Below are positions 60,906 through 64,000 of a stretch of DNA of 64,000 nt, piece by piece. Within the stretch, counting starts at the first letter, position 1, and every line of letters starts with the position of its first letter. The position numbers and the translations under genes are program-made. The notes under the pieces were generated by a model that was not told the origin of the DNA, ran no database searches, and saw only the letters and a list, made by a program, of their open reading frames with translations. The stretch spans positions 6,262,001-6,326,000 of the forward strand of contig OZ244119.1 in the NCBI GenBank assembly GCA_965215755.1, read 5' to 3'. Source of the stretch: Tectiglobus sp965215755. Its GTDB lineage: Bacteria > Pseudomonadota > Alphaproteobacteria > Rhizobiales > Hyphomicrobiaceae.

Positions 60906-62141
60906 TCAAACAAAGGCCGAGATCAGAAACACCAGGCAGCTCAACAGCCCGACAACAGGAACCCACGCCGATACGATAAAAGTGTTGGGTGGCGCAGGTT
61001 CTTTGCGCCGCTTTATTGCGATGAGAGATAGGTTCACAAACGCGAATATCGTCAATGTGAGTTGGGATGTTGCTTCAGCTAATCCGCGCAGAGGGATCGC
61101 AGTTGCCAGCAGCAGAACACACAAACCAACCAAAGCCGTGGCCAGAACTGGCGTTCGTGTTACGCCGTTGACCCTTCCCAGGATCGCCGGGAGGCTGCCC
61201 TGCCGCGACAGGCCGAAGATCACACGTGACGCCATAATGATCTGGATGATCACGCCGTTGAGCGTTGCGACGATCGCAATCGTACTGATGACACCGGTTG
61301 GCAAACCAGTTGTGCGCTGAAAGACGAGACTCAGAGGTGCTTCTGATGCGGCCAGCTGGGTGATAGGGACATTCAATACAGCCACGACAGCTACTAACAC
61401 GTAGAGTGTCGTCGATACGGCCAACGTCAGAAAGATGGCTCGCGGCAAGGTGACGGCTGGCTTCTCGGTTTCCTCGGCCATATTGACCAGGTCTTCGAAG
61501 CCAATGAATGCGAAGAATGCGAGGATACCACCGCCGACAACGCCAAAGGCAATCTGAGATAAAGGAATATCCGGGAGATCGGGCAGAGCGTTACTGCTCA
61601 GCATGCCTGCGCCGACAAAGCCGCCACCAATGATGACAATCAGCCCAACGATTTCAATCATGGTCATGGTGGCAGCGAATGTCACCGACTCACGCACGCC
61701 CCACGCCGCGATCAACGCCATCGACACGACTACGATTGGTATCAATGCGATCGCGGGCAGGTCGATGAATTGCCGAATGTAACCGACACTGCCGATGCAG
61801 ATGGCAGCTGCGGAGACGGTCCCAACACAGACAACCATTAGCCCGATCGCAACCGATAAAGCTTGTGATTTCAGTCCGGCCCGGACGTAGGCTGCTTCAC
61901 CAGCGCTGAGCGGATGCCGGCCGACCAACTCGGCAAACGAGCAAGCCGACGGCAGCATGACCAACGCCGCAAGCACAAAGGACAGCGGGGCATAGACGCC
62001 GGCGATACCAGCGGTTGCGCCAACAAGGACGTAAATGCCTGCGCCAATCGTGACGCCAAGGCCGTAGAGGACCACGAGCGGAAGATTGAGTGTTCGCTTC
62101 AGGGTCCTCGTTGGTACTGCTTGTTCAGCGATTGATGCCAT
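60906..62141 (-). CDS. APC-family amino acid permease
   Basis: 411 residues, about 12 membrane segments. N-terminal LPLVVLYGLGVTIGAGIYVLVG (the APC G-x-G-x-G-I segment) and internal FAFIGFEDLVNMAEETEKP, the conserved loop of the amino acid/polyamine/organocation family. Substrate not predictable. Between the cytochrome operon and the Fnr-family gene. Confidence 0.9.
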   Translation of the reverse strand: MASIAEQAVPTRTLKRTLNLPLVVLYGLGVTIGAGIYVLVGATAGIAGVYAPLSFVLAALVMLPSACSFAELVGRHPLSAGEAAYVRAGLKSQALSVAIGLMVVCVGTVSAAAICIGSVGYIRQFIDLPAIALIPIVVVSMALIAAWGVRESVTFAATMTMIEIVGLIVIIGGGFVGAGMLSSNALPDLPDIPLSQIAFGVVGGGILAFFAFIGFEDLVNMAEETEKPAVTLPRAIFLTLAVSTTLYVLVAVVAVLNVPITQLAASEAPLSLVFQRTTGLPTGVISTIAIVATLNGVIIQIIMASRVIFGLSRQGSLPAILGRVNGVTRTPVLATALVGLCVLLLATAIPLRGLAEATSQLTLTIFAFVNLSLIAIKRRKEPAPPNTFIVSAWVPVVGLLSCLVFLISAFV

Positions 62142-62204
62142 AATAATTCCATGTCGCCGAGTTGGTATCTGGCAGTTGACTTGAAGCGCACTGGTTCAGT
62201 GGCT

Positions 62205-62942
62205 TCAGGCAGCGTCAGCCAACAATTCGTCCGAGAATGCTGCTGGATCAGGGATGGCAACACGGCCGAAAGGAAGCAGCCGGATTTTGTTGTCACGCTT
62301 CAGGCGGCTAATGACGCGGCTCACCGTCTCGATGGTCAGGCCCAAATGATCAGCCATGTCCTGACGCGACATCGGCAAATCGAATGCGCCGTCGGTGCCG
62401 ACACCAATCCGGTTACGCAGATTGTAGATGAATTGTGCAACCCGCTCCTGCGCTGACAAGCGGCCGAGAGCCATAACCTGGCACTGGGTCTGGTGCAGCT
62501 CATCAAGGATGGCGCGCATAACCAGGCTTTTGAGGCATGGTGTGGCATTCATTTCGCTGTCCAGGACATGTCGCGGGATGCAACGGACTTCTAGAGGTGT
62601 GATGGCTTCAGCAGTGAACGGCATGCCGGGATGCTGCGAATATTCCAGCAGTTCACCGGTGAAAGCAAAGCGCGTGACCTGGCGGCGGCCATCAGACAGC
62701 AACTTGGTTCCGCGAACGACGCCAGAGACGACGAGGTAGATGGTGTCGGCCTTGTCGCCATCCCAGAAGATGACATCACCCTTGTTGAAGGTCTTGAGCT
62801 TTCCGACACCGCGCAGGAGCGAGCACTGCGCAATCGTGCATCCGGCCTTGGCGCAATGTTGCTGTCCACAGGAGGATGACTGCGTGCGTCCCTCGTCAGC
62901 GCTTACAACATGCAGAGTTTGGGTATCCTGAAAATCCAGCAT
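62205..62942 (-). CDS. Crp/Fnr-family transcriptional regulator with N-terminal cysteine cluster
   Basis: 245 residues from the ATG at 62942 (GAGG 9 bases upstream; a GTG at 62957 is in frame). An N-terminal cluster C-x4-C-x4-C-x4-C (SCGQQHCAKAGCTIAQC, residues about 25-41), a cyclic-nucleotide-binding-like beta roll (IFWDGDKADTIYLVVSGVVRG), and a C-terminal HTH (RQDMADHLGLTIETVSRVISRLKR) with the E-x-x-S-R helix of FNR-type proteins. A central cysteine lies in EVRCIPRHVL. Likely senses oxygen or redox state through Fe-S; the cysteine spacing differs from E. coli FNR (C-x2-C-x5-C). Confidence 0.88.
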   Translation of the reverse strand: MLDFQDTQTLHVVSADEGRTQSSSCGQQHCAKAGCTIAQCSLLRGVGKLKTFNKGDVIFWDGDKADTIYLVVSGVVRGTKLLSDGRRQVTRFAFTGELLEYSQHPGMPFTAEAITPLEVRCIPRHVLDSEMNATPCLKSLVMRAILDELHQTQCQVMALGRLSAQERVAQFIYNLRNRIGVGTDGAFDLPMSRQDMADHLGLTIETVSRVISRLKRDNKIRLLPFGRVAIPDPAAFSDELLADAA

Positions 62943-63196
62943 CACAAGTGTCCTCACCGCCCGGAAATTTGTCCTAGATCATTGCAATCAACAAATTCAG
63001 TTAAGCGTAGTTCAGGGAGAGACGTGAGTTGGGAATGTTACGTATAAGTAGTTGTACGTAGGCCGGACGGTGCTCTTTGCATGAGCTCAGACGGTACATC
63101 GCCTCCGTAAGTAGCGCAGCCTGCGCGAAGACCTGAAGCGGGTGATGCCGCACCGGATAGCAGCCTTGTCAGGTCCGGCCAGGTGAACTCCTGTGC

Positions 63197-63574
63197 TTAC
63201 TCGTCGCCAATTGCGTCTGCGATTGCCGAGAACAGCTGCGTTTCATCAACTGGCTTGAGCAACAGCGCTGACGGGCCGGGGACCATATCCTCCAGCTTCG
63301 GCAGTTCCAACCGATGATTAGCAAGGATAATGGCGGGGACCTGTGCCCGCAATTCGTGGATGCGCTTTAGCACCTGCTGTGCGTTGAAGTCAGGGAGCTG
63401 CGAGCCCAATAACAGCACCGAAAGGCTGAGTTCCGGCAATGCGGCAAGCAGATCAGCTCCTGTCGGAAACGCGCAGACCGAGTACCCCACCCCTTCCAGC
63501 AATGGAAAGAACGAGTCACGGACTGCGGCATCACCATCGACAATGGCAATCGCCACCTGTTGTTGATCGGTCAT
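63197..63574 (-). CDS. Receiver-domain protein lacking the phospho-acceptor Asp
   Basis: 125 residues, a single CheY-like domain. N-terminal acidic pair region VDGDAAVRDS, conserved lysine K107 in LLLKPVDE, but the acceptor position (strand 3 end, SVLLLGSQLPDF) carries Gly57 instead of Asp, and the switch Thr/Ser position (AIILANH) is Ala. It should not be phosphorylated in the usual way. Upstream neighbour is a FixJ-type regulator gene on the same strand, 220 bp away, so it may modulate that system by binding. Confidence 0.82.
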   Translation of the reverse strand: MTDQQQVAIAIVDGDAAVRDSFFPLLEGVGYSVCAFPTGADLLAALPELSLSVLLLGSQLPDFNAQQVLKRIHELRAQVPAIILANHRLELPKLEDMVPGPSALLLKPVDETQLFSAIADAIGDE

Positions 63575-63793
63575 AGCTGCATTTTGCTCATTTTTTCCCG
63601 CTCATTGGTTGAGCGATGAGCACTCATCGTGGGCTAAAGCCATGACCATTTCTACTTGTGGAATCTACGTAGGATGGATGCTACGCTGGCCACCCTGCCC
63701 GCCGTCCCTTACCACTGGCGTAAATCCGCGGTGGATGGCAGGCGGCCCTGGTGTCATGCTGACCGGCGCATGTCGGCCCGCATATTGGGTTCC

Positions 63794-64000
63794 TCAGTCG
63801 ACATCCGCCATGATCGCGATGCGAACCAGCTCCGATAGGCTTTTCGCCTCCGTTTTCTCCATAACGCGCGCGCGATGGACTTCCACCGTCCGTGGACTGA
63901 GTTCGAGTTCATATGCGATGATCTTGTTTGGACGACCGAGCACGAGCTGCTGCATCACTTCGGTTTCGCGCGGGGTCAGGCGCGATAACCGCTCGCGCGC
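63794..64000 (-). CDS. FixJ-type response regulator, C-terminal HTH only (cut by window edge)
   Basis: 68 codons to the stop at 63794-63796. LuxR/FixJ HTH: LSRLTPRETEVMQQLVLGRPNKIIAYELELSPRTVEVH-type, readable as LTPRETEVM, NKIIAYELELSPRTVEVHRA and the end SLSELVRIAIMADVD. FixJ of rhizobia controls fixK and microaerobic respiration; with an Fnr-family regulator and cytochromes next door the same logic is likely. Receiver domain lies outside the window. Confidence 0.88.
   Translation of the reverse strand, partial: ARERLSRLTPRETEVMQQLVLGRPNKIIAYELELSPRTVEVHRARVMEKTEAKSLSELVRIAIMADVD

Overview
The window looks like an alphaproteobacterial chromosome, probably Hyphomicrobiales-like. Evidence: a full Kelly-Friedrich thiosulfate oxidation (sox) cluster with SoxCD, a FixJ-type regulator, an Fnr/FixK-type regulator next to c-type cytochromes, and a tRNA-His with G1:U72 and A73 and no encoded G-1, a combination I know from Alphaproteobacteria. 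Genus cannot be read from the sequence.

Layout. (1) 1-11.9 kb: soxS (partial, divergent), soxV, soxW, soxX, soxY, soxZ, soxA, soxB, soxC, soxD, a class I cytochrome c on the other strand, then soxE, soxF and soxH. Palindromes built on ATTC/GAAT lie at the soxS-soxV, soxW-soxX, soxC and cytochrome-soxE promoters and look like a SoxR-type regulon. (2) 11.9-18.4 kb: fused MFS/spermidine-synthase-like protein, aquaporin and threonine-dehydratase-like enzyme divergent from an ArsR regulator with two TTCGG-N6-CCGAA operators, RidA, two alpha/beta hydrolases. (3) 18.4-34 kb: a decaying region. An Old-Yellow-Enzyme-type pseudogene ends at an intact 1499-bp IS3-family element; a second, inverted copy lies 11.2 kb away. 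Between them are fragments of a mannitol dehydrogenase, an IS1182-like transposase and a PuuE-like deacetylase, an amidase, a five-gene dipeptide-type ABC transporter and an M20 carbamoylase/allantoate-amidohydrolase-like gene.

(4) 34-54 kb: an accessory island of exported proteins, visibly more AT-rich. On the plus strand a subtilisin-like (S8) peptidase, an M48-like metallopeptidase and a TPR-CHAT (caspase-like) protein follow one another. On the minus strand are an outer-membrane barrel protein with a G9 tract, an OmpA-like protein, a formylglycine-generating-enzyme-like protein, small secreted proteins, a protein with one CxxCH motif, a second S8 peptidase and a Tat-type protein with a cysteine-rich CFI-box-like motif. 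Five of these proteins share a short domain with two conserved cysteines (closely in three, weakly in two) that I cannot assign to a named family. This is the best candidate in the window for an undescribed system: an envelope or extracellular proteolytic network. An IS66 element with an 8-bp target duplication sits inside the island.

(5) 55-64 kb: an HTH protein, tRNA-His, a glycerophosphodiesterase, a hypothetical gene, four c-type cytochrome or small genes (one operon preceded by an FNR-like box), an amino acid permease, an Fnr-family regulator, a receiver-like protein lacking its phospho-acceptor aspartate, and the C-terminal part of a FixJ-type regulator.

Many apparent starts were moved inward to ATG or GTG codons with a Shine-Dalgarno sequence and a signal peptide; these choices are given per gene. 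No homology search was run: family calls rest on recognised motifs.
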